Of a stretch of DNA of 64,000 nt, positions 15,807 to 24,712 are shown piece after piece. The stretch spans positions 1,426,001 to 1,490,000 of the forward strand of contig NZ_JACOQK010000001.1 of the NCBI RefSeq assembly GCF_014297275.1. Reading direction: 5' to 3'. The position numbers and the translations under genes were made by a program. The DNA comes from Clostridium facile (GTDB taxonomy: Bacteria > Bacillota > Clostridia > Oscillospirales > Ruminococcaceae). The first letter of the stretch is position 1; every line of letters begins with the position of its first letter. The notes under the pieces were generated by a model, which saw only the letters and a list, made by a program, of their open reading frames with translations, did no database searches and was not told where the DNA came from.

Positions 15807-18800
15807 TTATTTTTTCCGTTTTAAAAATACAATTCCAGCTCCCGCTACTAATAGCGCAGCAGCCCCTACAATTGGAAATACATCTCCTGTTTGTGGACTA
15901 TTCTGTCCATCAGTACTTGAAGTAGAATCTGTTGAAGATTCTGGTTGAGAGGATTCCCCTGGATGAGATGGTATTGGTTCTTCCTGTGAATTTTCATACA
16001 CGGTTTCCATTACATAAGGAGTTAATGTCACATCTGTTAAACCAAAATCACAAGTTTTATTAATAAAACTGAGTTTACTAAACAGAGAATCTGGGTCTGC
16101 TTCGTACAAAATACGATTGGACATTGTAGTTGTTAACTCAATTTGTATGGAGTTTTCTCCTGGTTGCAGATATTTACCAATATCCACTTGGTCACTGGAT
16201 TGATTAATATGATGAATCTGATTGCCATTTACATAAATATTAGTAATCATATCATTGTTATGGGAGAAGTTCAAATAATATCCAGAGGAATGGTTATCCC
16301 AGTTATCTGGAAGATTTATAGTAGTAGTGTAAGTGCCAATACCACTGACATTTCCCATTTCATCAACTTCCAATTTAGCCAACTGTTCCGCTGTAGCTGG
16401 AATATCCTTCCACAGCCCTAAACCAACCGAGCCAAAATCCACTGTGGTCTTTTTGGAAGCAGTCAAATCCGTTTGGTTGGCTTCCACATCTGGCCCCCAA
16501 CTTTCAATGGATAAATTCCAATCAGTCAAATTCATTTGTTCTGGAATCTCATCCACTGTTATGGTCTTATAGGTATCATCTGAAAATGCAGTATGATATT
16601 TTCCTGGCTGTGTTGCCCGAATTTCCATTCCGTTTTCTGTATAATTTACGGTAGTATCCGCATCGGTTGCCCATACAGAATTTGTTTCTCCAAACTCTTG
16701 CTGGTCATTGGAAATTGCGATAAAATCTGCTTCTCCAGCATCTAAAGTCACTGTCATAGAAACTTTATCATTCTGCTTTTGATAGCAGGCAATTGGTTCT
16801 ATTTCCCCTGTCCAAGCATCCAACTGATATGGAACTCCTGTACCATTAAAAGTAACATCAAAGGTAACAGGTTTTCCGTTATCATTATACAAATAATAGT
16901 AGTTACTGCCGTCCGTATCCTGATGGAGGTTTACCCTTACATCTTTTTGGGAATAACTAGCGTTTGGAGAAAGCTGTTGTTCTTTTAATATACCAAACAA
17001 AGAATCCATATCCTGTACGAAATACACATTATCCAACTGCTGCATTTTGGATACAGTTTCTTGCAATTCACTGCTAGAGCCATTTATAGAACCTGTCTGG
17101 TTAGTATCAGAACCTTTTACTTTTTCCGGTAAGCTTCCCGCAAAAATAACAGGAAGCCCCTGTTGCGCCATCTGGTAAAGTTTTTGTACTGTTTCCAATT
17201 GTAATGTATCCAGATTATCTACGATAAACGCTTTCGCCTCGGAACCATCTGCGTTTAATACTCCATTGGTTACAGAACATTCTTCCATATTCAGAACACC
17301 CTCTGTATACACTCCATAAGTATACCCCTGATCCAACAAAGCTGTATAAGAAGATAAATCGTTTTCCCTTCCATCATTGGCTCCGGATAAGGATTGATGT
17401 TCCTCATCAAAAGCTGGCGTTAAAATCGCTAGATCAGCCTTTGAAATTCCAGATTGTAAAATTGCCTCTGTCCGTGCGATATAGTCAGAGAAAATATCAA
17501 TATTCTGCCAGGAAATCTGGCGAGTTCCCCAACAGTCCCCAGTAGAAACGAAAGTGGTCCATCCTGGCCATACATCCGCAGTATCCTTTCCTGGTACATT
17601 CATATTTTCGGTATTTGGATAAGAATAGCCGTGGATAACAATCCTGTTTACACCAGCCGCGAATTCCGCATTTAATGTGGCAACATCCTGTTTCCAGGTT
17701 AAGGTATAAGGAGCACCATTCCCTAGAGTTTCATCAGAAACCAGGTTTTTTCCCGCTGTATGTACCCCTGTAGAAACAGTACGGAAACGGTCAAAGGATT
17801 TACCAAATTCGATGGTTTCCCCTTCAGCTACATCCACTGTAGCGGCTGCCAAGCCGTGGTCAAGGGAACCATAGTGGGCATAACTCTGGGTTTTTAACCC
17901 ATATCCAAATGTTTTTGCCCAATCCTGCAAGGATTTTAAGTGTACATTATTGTACAGATAATCTTCTACCAGGCTGCGGTCTTGGATAAAGTCCTGTTCA
18001 TTTCCTTCACTGGATGTGATTCCATTTAACTCACTAAATAAGTAAGGTAAATATTTTGTCACATCATACCCTAATACTTCCTGGAACGAATTTAACATAT
18101 CTTTATTCCAAAACATAGTAGCATTATTTGCTTCCAATGAATCCTCAAAGATATTGCCTCCGCGTTGTTGCATCAAAGAGATCAGTTCTTCATTTAAAAT
18201 ATTGTTGTTCCAAAAATCAATTAAAGTAGATACCCCGGTTTGGCTGTAACTATCCAATACCGTCCCACAGGTTGCAAATGATTTTCCGATTACCCCCATC
18301 TCTCCAAACGGACCAGATGGTGAAACAGTATCCCCTGTACCACGGCGGTAAAAACTAAATACAACCCAATCCCCTGCCTGGATATCATCACCAGTAGAAG
18401 GAGTATAACCATTTAATTCTGGAACAGAAGATAAATCGGTTTGATAATAATACTGCTGATCTTGCAATTTTTGTTTATCACCCCAGCCAGATACGTCCAA
18501 AGTAACACCGGCATTATGATATAACTGTTGGCAATATTCATCATCCGGGTTTGGAATTCCTGCAGGTGTTTGTTTTTCTGCTTGGGTAGTAAGATTGCTA
18601 ACATCCTGCATGGTACTATTGTCTAATACTAATCCTTTTTCCGTTACCTCACTTACCTTTGCAATCGTAGCCGCTACAAAATGGTCTGCGAAAATAAAGG
18701 ACTCCCCAGATTCTGTTGCCAGTTTGGTTTGAGGTAACGATAAATCGTTGATTCCTGTTGTAGTAATTTTTTGATAAGTCATCTGCAATTCCTGGGAAGC

Positions 18801-19241
18801 AGCATCATCGTTTGGATCAATCGTATCCAAAGCTGCTGGCCATTGGGTACATACCGTTAAATCCACATTAAATTCTCCTGGAACTGCGTTAGCTGCTTTG
18901 TACACCTTAATCAAAGCTTGTTGCCATGCTGGTGTCCCCCAACCATTGGTTGCAAGGTCACCTTCTACCCTACTATAAGGCACATGTGCAATTTCCACTC
19001 CGCTAAATCCAGCTTCCTGAATTGCTTTGAAATGCGCTTCCAATACTGATTGATCCACCGAAGCATCTGGTAACCAAAACCGGAACATTCCTTGGGCTTG
19101 GTTATCCGGATTACGGAACTTATCCACCATGCTAATTGATGAATCCTGTTCTGCAGCTGTTGCTGGCAGGCTTGCCGCTACTGTAGGTATCGCAACAGCC
19201 GCTGCAATCACACAGGCTAACATTCGTTTCAACTGTTTCAT
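15807..19241 (-). CDS. Wall-anchored GH106-like glycoside hydrolase
   Basis: A 1144-residue surface enzyme. A Sec signal peptide (basic start, hydrophobic core, ATAAEQ cleavage region near residue 30) leads into a GH106-like region (RFWLPD, AGFSGVEIAH; later EDSLEANNATMFW and GYDVTKYLPYL). A galactose-binding-like beta domain lies near ~930-1060, then an S/T-rich linker. The C-terminus is a sortase signal: SPQTGD, a hydrophobic helix and KRKK. GH106 contains alpha-L-rhamnosidases, so rhamnose-bearing glycans are plausible targets; specificity is unproven. GGAGG precedes the ATG. It is divergent from an AraC regulator that probably controls it. Confidence 0.8.
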   Translation of the reverse strand: MKQLKRMLACVIAAAVAIPTVAASLPATAAEQDSSISMVDKFRNPDNQAQGMFRFWLPDASVDQSVLEAHFKAIQEAGFSGVEIAHVPYSRVEGDLATNGWGTPAWQQALIKVYKAANAVPGEFNVDLTVCTQWPAALDTIDPNDDAASQELQMTYQKITTTGINDLSLPQTKLATESGESFIFADHFVAATIAKVSEVTEKGLVLDNSTMQDVSNLTTQAEKQTPAGIPNPDDEYCQQLYHNAGVTLDVSGWGDKQKLQDQQYYYQTDLSSVPELNGYTPSTGDDIQAGDWVVFSFYRRGTGDTVSPSGPFGEMGVIGKSFATCGTVLDSYSQTGVSTLIDFWNNNILNEELISLMQQRGGNIFEDSLEANNATMFWNKDMLNSFQEVLGYDVTKYLPYLFSELNGITSSEGNEQDFIQDRSLVEDYLYNNVHLKSLQDWAKTFGYGLKTQSYAHYGSLDHGLAAATVDVAEGETIEFGKSFDRFRTVSTGVHTAGKNLVSDETLGNGAPYTLTWKQDVATLNAEFAAGVNRIVIHGYSYPNTENMNVPGKDTADVWPGWTTFVSTGDCWGTRQISWQNIDIFSDYIARTEAILQSGISKADLAILTPAFDEEHQSLSGANDGRENDLSSYTALLDQGYTYGVYTEGVLNMEECSVTNGVLNADGSEAKAFIVDNLDTLQLETVQKLYQMAQQGLPVIFAGSLPEKVKGSDTNQTGSINGSSSELQETVSKMQQLDNVYFVQDMDSLFGILKEQQLSPNASYSQKDVRVNLHQDTDGSNYYYLYNDNGKPVTFDVTFNGTGVPYQLDAWTGEIEPIACYQKQNDKVSMTVTLDAGEADFIAISNDQQEFGETNSVWATDADTTVNYTENGMEIRATQPGKYHTAFSDDTYKTITVDEIPEQMNLTDWNLSIESWGPDVEANQTDLTASKKTTVDFGSVGLGLWKDIPATAEQLAKLEVDEMGNVSGIGTYTTTINLPDNWDNHSSGYYLNFSHNNDMITNIYVNGNQIHHINQSSDQVDIGKYLQPGENSIQIELTTTMSNRILYEADPDSLFSKLSFINKTCDFGLTDVTLTPYVMETVYENSQEEPIPSHPGESSQPESSTDSTSSTDGQNSPQTGDVFPIVGAAALLVAGAGIVFLKRKK

Positions 19242-19282
19242 ACTCTTCCTCCAATTTTAAAATCGTTTTATTGTTGATTCAT

Positions 19283-19369
19283 AAAAATGAACTTGATTTT
19301 TATTATATTTATTTTTAACAACAAAACAATTGGAGGGAATTGTGCAAAAACTATGACAAAAATGAACTT
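19283..19369. promoter_or_regulatory. Paired 12-nt direct repeats, likely AraC operators
   Basis: AAAAATGAACTT occurs exactly at 19283-19294 and again at 19358-19369, 75 bp apart, in the 208-bp space between the divergent glycosidase and AraC genes. Direct repeats in phase (about seven helical turns) are the usual arrangement for AraC-family binding. Confidence 0.5.
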
Positions 19370-19449
19370 AAAATACAGTATGACGGTTTTTTATTTCTTT
19401 TTCTGTGAAAATATGCTATATTTATAGTATCAAGAAAGGAAGATATACC

Positions 19450-20457
19450 ATGAAAACCATAAACCAATATATCCAGGAGTGTTACCAACAATACTTAGAA
19501 TCCCCAAAAAATGACCAGGATATTTTGTTTCAAAAACAGCTAATTGAGCGGTTAAAAAAAGAAAACAAACAGTTTGGGCATGCAATTGTACCGGAAAATA
19601 TTCCTGGTGGGATGGCCGTCCATTTTCATGGATTTCCACCAGAACCAGAATTGAAAGATATTTTGAGATGTTTCCACCGACATGATTATTTTGAACTAAT
19701 TTATGTTTATCACGGAAATTTCTATAATCAGTTCCAGGATCAAACGCTACAACTCCATCAAGGAGATTTACTCTTATTAAATTCCAATGTGCTACACAGT
19801 GTTTACACCGAATGTAAAGAGGACATTGTATTCGATATTATGATTTCCCGCAATCTATTTCAGCAGTCGGCAGCTTCTATTTTAAAGGATAACCCGCTCT
19901 TTTCTTTCTTTTTTATGGACTCGCTGTATTCCAACAATAAAAATCAGCGTTATCTATATTTTGAATCGGGTAAATCTCCAGAAGCAACAAAACTAATTCA
20001 TACCATTATTCTAGAATCCATCAACCAACGCCCTTGTAAAGATAATATGATGCAGGCAGCTTTAATGATGTTATTCGCCCATTTATCTAGAATGCAAACT
20101 GAAACAAAAGGGTTACCCCTTCATCAACAGGATAAAAACTTTAAAATATTTGAGATTATCTCCTACATGGATGAAAACTGTACCTCCCTTACTTTGGAAC
20201 AATTGGCAGAAAAATTTCACTATTCCACCAGCTATTTATCCAAACTCATTTTACAAACTAGCGGAAAACATTTTGGAGAACTAATCCAAAAATTTAAACT
20301 AGAAAAATCCGCTTGGTATCTGACCCACACTCCCCTTTCGATTGGAGAGATTGCCAAAGCCATTGGATTCCAGGATGAGGCGTATTTCTATCGTTTATTC
20401 AAAAAACACTATGGCATTACGCCAAAATCCTACCGCAACCAGTCTATTGCTTATTAA
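19450..20457 (+). CDS. AraC-family transcriptional regulator
   Basis: A 335-residue cytoplasmic activator. Residues ~55-150 look like a cupin-type sensor (HGFPPEPE, FHRHDYFELIYVYHG, LHQGDLLLLNSNVLHS). The C-terminal ~100 residues hold two helix-turn-helix units (LTLEQLAEKFHYSTSYLSKLI and LSIGEIAKAIGFQDEAYFYRLFKK) ending in the family motif GITPKSYR. The ATG at 19450 follows AAGGAAG; the earlier in-frame start at 19405 has no ribosome binding site. Its divergent position and the paired direct repeats suggest it controls the GH106-like gene in response to a sugar. Confidence 0.9.
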   Translation: MKTINQYIQECYQQYLESPKNDQDILFQKQLIERLKKENKQFGHAIVPENIPGGMAVHFHGFPPEPELKDILRCFHRHDYFELIYVYHGNFYNQFQDQTLQLHQGDLLLLNSNVLHSVYTECKEDIVFDIMISRNLFQQSAASILKDNPLFSFFFMDSLYSNNKNQRYLYFESGKSPEATKLIHTIILESINQRPCKDNMMQAALMMLFAHLSRMQTETKGLPLHQQDKNFKIFEIISYMDENCTSLTLEQLAEKFHYSTSYLSKLILQTSGKHFGELIQKFKLEKSAWYLTHTPLSIGEIAKAIGFQDEAYFYRLFKKHYGITPKSYRNQSIAY

Positions 20458-20461
20458 AAAA

Positions 20462-21808
20462 TTAATTATCCAATGATTGATAAATTTGTTTCCGTTTCCC
20501 TTTATAATAGAAATATCCTACTAAATCTGCCAATACCCAACCAATTGGAATAGACCACCAAATACCCACAACGCCAACAGCAGGGATAGCAGCCAGAATG
20601 TATGCCAATACTACCCGTGTTCCAAGGGAAATCACAGTCAGCACCACTGACATTCCAGGTTTCCGCATAGCGCGGTATAGCCCATAAAATAGAAACAAAC
20701 AGCCAATACCACAGTAAAATGTCCCTTCAATCCGTAAGTACTGTACACCAATGGCGATAATTTCGGTTTCTTGAGGCTGAATAAAAATCAACATCAACCA
20801 TTTCGCAAATACAAATACGCCAACTGAAATAATCACACAGAATAATAATACTATCTTTACCGCGCTATGGATTCCTTTTTGAATCCGTTCTGATTTTCTT
20901 GCTCCGTAATTCTGAGCAATAAAGGTGGAAAAGGCATTTCCGAAATCTTGTGCGGGCATATAGGCAAAGGAATCTATTTTTACCGCTGCCGCAAATGCCG
21001 CCATAACAGCAGTACCAAAGCTGTTTACTAGTCCTTGTACCATCAAAATTCCAAAATTCATAACAGATTGTTGGATACAGGTCAAAAAAGAATATTGAGA
21101 AATCTCTTTTACAGAGGCTTTATCCAAATACAAATGCCGTTTTCCAACCCTTAAAGAAGGACATTTCCACAACACATAGATGGTAATGCCGATACCGGAT
21201 ACACCTTGTGCTATCACTGTGGCAATTGCAGCTCCAGCAACTCCCCAATGGAAATCCAAAATAAACCAGATATCCAATACAATATTCAACAGTGCGGACA
21301 CTGCCAAAAATACCAATGGCACCATAGAATTCCCCACCGCACGCAATAGGGATGCAAAATAATTATAGAGGAAGGTAAAACCGATTCCAATAAAAATCAC
21401 TTGTAAATAATCCTGCATATAGGGAACAACATCCGTTGGTACTTGTAGTAACGAAATAATTGGGTTCATACCAACAAATACTATCACATTAATCACCAGC
21501 GCAACTAGGGCGATTAACAAAAACGAAACAAAGGAACTGTGGCGTAAGCGTTCCATATCTTTTTGCCCATATTGAATTGAAAAGACAGCCCCGCTCCCCA
21601 TACAAAGCCCTAATAATATAGAGGTTAAAAACGTCATTAAGGTATAGGAAGATCCCACTGCCGCCAACGCATTCGCCCCCAAAAACTGCCCTACAACTAA
21701 AGTGTCTGCTATATTGTAAAACTGCTGCAATAAATTTCCCAAAATCATTGGTACAGCAAATGCCAACATTTTTTTAGTAATATTACCTGTTGTCAAATCC
21801 TGTTGCAT
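20462..21808 (-). CDS. MATE-family efflux transporter
   Basis: A 448-residue membrane protein with about twelve helices that exports drugs or metabolites using a cation gradient. Visible family features include PMILGNLLQQFYNIADTLVVG at the first helix and the repeat-half PAQDFGNAFSTFIAQNYGA. GAGGGTG precedes the ATG at 21808. It is divergent from an Lrp/AsnC regulator, with a sigma-A promoter and an inverted repeat between them. The substrate is unknown; an Lrp-type partner could suggest an amino acid or related ligand. Confidence 0.88.
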   Translation of the reverse strand: MQQDLTTGNITKKMLAFAVPMILGNLLQQFYNIADTLVVGQFLGANALAAVGSSYTLMTFLTSILLGLCMGSGAVFSIQYGQKDMERLRHSSFVSFLLIALVALVINVIVFVGMNPIISLLQVPTDVVPYMQDYLQVIFIGIGFTFLYNYFASLLRAVGNSMVPLVFLAVSALLNIVLDIWFILDFHWGVAGAAIATVIAQGVSGIGITIYVLWKCPSLRVGKRHLYLDKASVKEISQYSFLTCIQQSVMNFGILMVQGLVNSFGTAVMAAFAAAVKIDSFAYMPAQDFGNAFSTFIAQNYGARKSERIQKGIHSAVKIVLLFCVIISVGVFVFAKWLMLIFIQPQETEIIAIGVQYLRIEGTFYCGIGCLFLFYGLYRAMRKPGMSVVLTVISLGTRVVLAYILAAIPAVGVVGIWWSIPIGWVLADLVGYFYYKGKRKQIYQSLDN

Positions 21809-21821
21809 AAATTCACCCTCT

Positions 21822-21860
21822 TAATTACGAAACGATATTTTTATATTACGTTTTGTAATT
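21822..21860. promoter_or_regulatory. Inverted-repeat operator between mate and lrp-type genes
   Basis: AATTACGAAACG (21822-21833) and CGTTTTGTAATT (21849-21860) form a 12-bp inverted repeat with one mismatch and a 15-bp spacer. It covers the predicted transcription start of the MATE gene, so a bound regulator would block it. Assignment to the adjacent Lrp-type protein is inference. Confidence 0.5.
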
Positions 21861-21890
21861 ATCATAATCTATCATCGAACAATTTGTCAA
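21861..21890 (-). promoter_or_regulatory. Sigma-A promoter of the MATE gene
   Basis: On the minus strand, TTGACA (complement of 21885-21890) and TATGAT (complement of 21861-21866) are separated by 18 bp and followed immediately by the inverted repeat. Confidence 0.65.
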
Positions 21891-21899
21891 GTAATTTGA

Positions 21900-21927
21900 T
21901 TGCAAAAATGAAAAAAAGGTTTATAAT
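21900..21927 (+). promoter_or_regulatory. Likely promoter of the Lrp/AsnC gene
   Basis: TTGCAA at 21900-21905 and a perfect TATAAT at 21922-21927 are separated by 16 bp, immediately before the AAGGAGGG ribosome binding site. Confidence 0.5.
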
Positions 21928-21950
21928 AAAGAAGAAGGAGGGATTCCAGA

Positions 21951-22409
21951 ATGTTCTTAGATGGCTTGGACGAGTTAGACCAAAAAATTCTCACTCTGTT
22001 AATTCACAACGCTAGGATGTCCTATTCAGATATTGGAGAACAGGTAGGGATTTCCCGGGTTGCGGTAAAAATGCGTATTCGCTCGTTGGAAGAACGGGGC
22101 GTAATTGAGGAATATACTACAGTAATTAATCCACAAAAAATAAGTGGAGCTGTTTCCTGCTATTTTGAAATTGAACTTCACCCGGATTCCTTACAAAATG
22201 TGATAGATCAATTATATCATCATCCTATTGTGACCCAAATTTATCGGGTAACAGGAAAAAATAAACTCCATGTACATGCAGTCGCCGCGAATCAGGAAGA
22301 ACTGGATCAATTTATTTGCGAAACCATCGACCATCTTCCTGGAATAGAACAGATTAGCTGCAATATTATCCTATCCCGCATTAAGGATATTAAAGGATTA
22401 CGTCTTTAA
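21951..22409 (+). CDS. Lrp/AsnC-family transcriptional regulator
   Basis: A 152-residue regulator. The N-terminal winged helix (residues ~4-60: LDQKILTLLIHNARMSYSDI, then GISRVAVKMRIRSLEERGVI) is followed by a C-terminal RAM ligand-binding/oligomerisation domain. Lrp/AsnC proteins sense amino acids and bind as octamers. AAGGAGGG precedes the ATG. It is divergent from a MATE transporter and probably controls that gene through the inverted repeat at 21822-21860. Confidence 0.93.
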   Translation: MFLDGLDELDQKILTLLIHNARMSYSDIGEQVGISRVAVKMRIRSLEERGVIEEYTTVINPQKISGAVSCYFEIELHPDSLQNVIDQLYHHPIVTQIYRVTGKNKLHVHAVAANQEELDQFICETIDHLPGIEQISCNIILSRIKDIKGLRL

Positions 22410-22415
22410 AACGCT

Positions 22416-22448
22416 TACCTTCTTCATGAACTGAAGAAGGTATTTTTT
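22416..22448 (+). terminator. Terminator of the Lrp/AsnC gene
   Basis: An 11-bp stem (TACCTTCTTCA and its complement) with a 5-nt TGAAC loop, followed by TTTTTT. It begins 7 bp after the stop. Confidence 0.85.
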
Positions 22449-22503
22449 ATTTTTGGCTAGAATATAAATTATCGGTAATCCTTATCTATTTTACCTGAAT
22501 ATA

Positions 22504-22532
22504 TTGACAATTTTCGTGAGAAACGGTATCAT
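22504..22532 (+). promoter_or_regulatory. Promoter of the SPFH/TIR module
   Basis: TTGACA at 22504-22509 and TATCAT at 22527-22532 are separated by 17 bp. It lies 140 bp before the SPFH start codon, implying an untranslated leader of about 135 nt. Confidence 0.6.
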
Positions 22533-22672
22533 ATAACTTATGAATAATCATCAAAATATAAAATATAAATCCGATTATAATTGTATCATTTGTTTGAATA
22601 TATCATTTCTATCACAATTATTTTGTCGAAATTACTATTTTTCTCGATTCAAGAAGAGGAGGTCTCATCCAT

Positions 22673-23932
22673 ATGGCAGTAATTGATGTTATTAAATATG
22701 AAGGTGATAACGGTACGTTTATCTGGAAACATCCCCGTGAAGATTTTAATAAACTTTCCCAGTTAATTGTACATGAATCCCAAGAAGCATTATTCTTTAT
22801 GAATGGCCAAGCTTTGGACCTCTTTGGTCCTGGCCGTTATCCATTGGAGTCACAAAACATCCCACTGTTGAATAAACTGGTTAAAATTCCTACTGGCGGG
22901 GAATCCCCTTTCCATTGTGAAGTCTATTTCATTAATAAAACTGAACAGATGGCGATTAAATGGGGGACGGATAGTAAAGTCCAGTTTATGGAGCCTACCT
23001 ATCAGTTCCCAATTCAGATTGGTGCTTGCGGGGAGATGAGCCTACGGGCAGAGGATTCCCGTAAACTGCTCTTAAAATTGGTAGGAACAGAAACTTCTTT
23101 AGATCAGTCCAAATTAGTTGCTTATTTCCGCGCGTTTTTAATGACAAAAGTAAAAACCTACCTAGCGCAGACAATCAAAGAAAAGCAAATTAGTATTTTT
23201 GAGATAGATGAACATCTCAGTGAACTTTCTACCGCATTACATCAAAAATTAATCGAAGATTTTTCTGACTATGGTGTTGCGCTGGAACGCTTTTTTGTCA
23301 CAACGGTAGTAAAACCAGATGGAGACCCTGCTTATGAGCAATTTAAATCACTGCATTTCCGTCAATATGCAGATGTTGCGGAAGCAAAATTGCGCCAGCA
23401 GGTAGGAATTATTGAACAGCAGACAGAAGCCCAGAAGATTATCATTGAATCCCAAGCAATCGCACAAAAACGAGCACAGGAAGGCTATACATACCAGCAG
23501 GAACGCGGATTTGATGTAGCTGGGAAAGTAGCGGAAAACGAAGCTGTTGGCCAGTTTACGAATATGGGGATTGGATTAGGAACCATGGCTGGCGTTGGTG
23601 GAGCTGTCGGCGGTGTTGTTGGTGGCGCAATCAATGATGCAATGGGAACCCTTAACCCTCCTACTTCATCCAGCAATACAGCTGCTATTGCATTAAAGTG
23701 TCAAAAATGCGGAGCTTCCCTACCCAATGGCGCAAGATTCTGTTCAGAATGTGGAGAACCTGTTCCAACTGCATCCGATGATACCATTATTTGCCCCGCA
23801 TGCGGAAAGGCTATTCCAAAAGGAAAATTCTGCTTGGAATGTGGCCATAAATTAAATACAATTTGTCCTAACTGTGGTGCAGAACTTCCAGACGGAGCAA
23901 AATTCTGCCTGGAATGTGGTGAGAAACTGTAG
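22673..23932 (+). CDS. SPFH-domain protein with C-terminal zinc ribbons (YdjI-like)
   Basis: A 419-residue protein. Residues ~1-235 are an SPFH/band-7-like domain of the YdjI/virion-core-like type (start VIDVIKYEGD, then LFGPGRYPL). A coiled-coil stretch rich in A/E/Q (~236-285) and a Gly-rich hydrophobic segment (~300-325) follow. Three CxxC zinc-ribbon units end the protein (CQKCG...CSECG, CPACG...CLECG, CPNCG...CLECG). SPFH proteins scaffold membrane microdomains; in Bacillus, YdjI belongs to an envelope-stress operon. AGGAGG precedes the ATG. It is the first gene of a likely operon with a membrane protein and a TIR protein. Confidence 0.88.
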   Translation: MAVIDVIKYEGDNGTFIWKHPREDFNKLSQLIVHESQEALFFMNGQALDLFGPGRYPLESQNIPLLNKLVKIPTGGESPFHCEVYFINKTEQMAIKWGTDSKVQFMEPTYQFPIQIGACGEMSLRAEDSRKLLLKLVGTETSLDQSKLVAYFRAFLMTKVKTYLAQTIKEKQISIFEIDEHLSELSTALHQKLIEDFSDYGVALERFFVTTVVKPDGDPAYEQFKSLHFRQYADVAEAKLRQQVGIIEQQTEAQKIIIESQAIAQKRAQEGYTYQQERGFDVAGKVAENEAVGQFTNMGIGLGTMAGVGGAVGGVVGGAINDAMGTLNPPTSSSNTAAIALKCQKCGASLPNGARFCSECGEPVPTASDDTIICPACGKAIPKGKFCLECGHKLNTICPNCGAELPDGAKFCLECGEKL

Positions 23933-23946
23933 GAGGTTTGGCAATT

Positions 23947-24627
23947 ATGAAAAAAAATACTTTGGTAGAAATAATAATAGCCCTGGTTGGCTTAATCGCA
24001 TTTAATATTGTGGCGTTTTGTGTACCACATCTTCCAACACTTAGTTTTTGGATTGGATATGGCTTTTGCTTATTGGCTTTTGTTTTAGAAATTATTTTTT
24101 CTGCTCTTGCGTTTGGAAATAATAAAAAAACCTCTTTTATGGGATTGTCAGTCATCCAGCTTTCTTCTATCTACCTTATTTTACAGGTAATTTTCAGCTT
24201 TGTTTGCATGTTTGTTCCTGTAATTCCAGGTTGGGTTGCATTGATTGTCAGTGCAGTTTTAACAGCGTTTTTTGTTATTCAAATCCTTTCTGTATTCATT
24301 ACTCGAAATATTGTTGGAGGAATTGATGAAAAAGTGAAAAATCAAACTATTTTTATTCGCTTTTTATCGGTAGAACTGGAAACCATGGCTGCCAAATCTA
24401 CTGACCAAGCTATTTCCGCTGAACTTTCAAAAATAAAAGAAGCCGTCCGGTACAGTGACCCAATGTCCAATCCAGCATTGCAGGACGTAGAATCCAGAAT
24501 TTCTGAGCAATGCCGTATTTTAGAATATGCAGTGACATCGAACCAGCTGGAACAGGTAAAAATGATTTGTAACCAAATCGGACTTTTATTAACCGAGCGA
24601 AACCAAAAATGCAAATTACTAAAATAA
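23947..24627 (+). CDS. Four-helix membrane protein of unknown function
   Basis: A 226-residue protein with about four hydrophobic helices in residues ~5-120 and a soluble C-terminal ~105 residues that look helical. No catalytic motif is recognised. The ATG at 23947 is used because AGGAGG (23931-23936) lies 10 nt upstream; the TTG at 23938 is too close. It begins 14 bp after the SPFH gene, so it is almost surely co-transcribed. Its stop codon abuts a 39-bp palindrome. A role anchoring the SPFH/TIR proteins at the membrane is inference. Confidence 0.75.
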   Translation: MKKNTLVEIIIALVGLIAFNIVAFCVPHLPTLSFWIGYGFCLLAFVLEIIFSALAFGNNKKTSFMGLSVIQLSSIYLILQVIFSFVCMFVPVIPGWVALIVSAVLTAFFVIQILSVFITRNIVGGIDEKVKNQTIFIRFLSVELETMAAKSTDQAISAELSKIKEAVRYSDPMSNPALQDVESRISEQCRILEYAVTSNQLEQVKMICNQIGLLLTERNQKCKLLK

Positions 24628-24665
24628 GAAAGATACACTGTTGAAGTTCAACAGTGTATCTTTCT
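24627..24665. repeat. 39-bp perfect palindrome between operon genes
   Basis: Two exact 19-nt arms (24627-24645 and 24647-24665) surround a single G. The left arm begins on the last base of the membrane-protein stop codon. It would form a strong RNA hairpin, ending in TTTCT rather than a full T-run, so it may attenuate or stabilise the transcript upstream of the TIR gene. A smaller GCCTA/TAGGC hairpin follows at 24666-24681. Confidence 0.85.
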
Positions 24666-24712
24666 GCCTACCTTTTTAGGCGTAATACAATCATCTTTGG
24701 AGGGAATTATTC

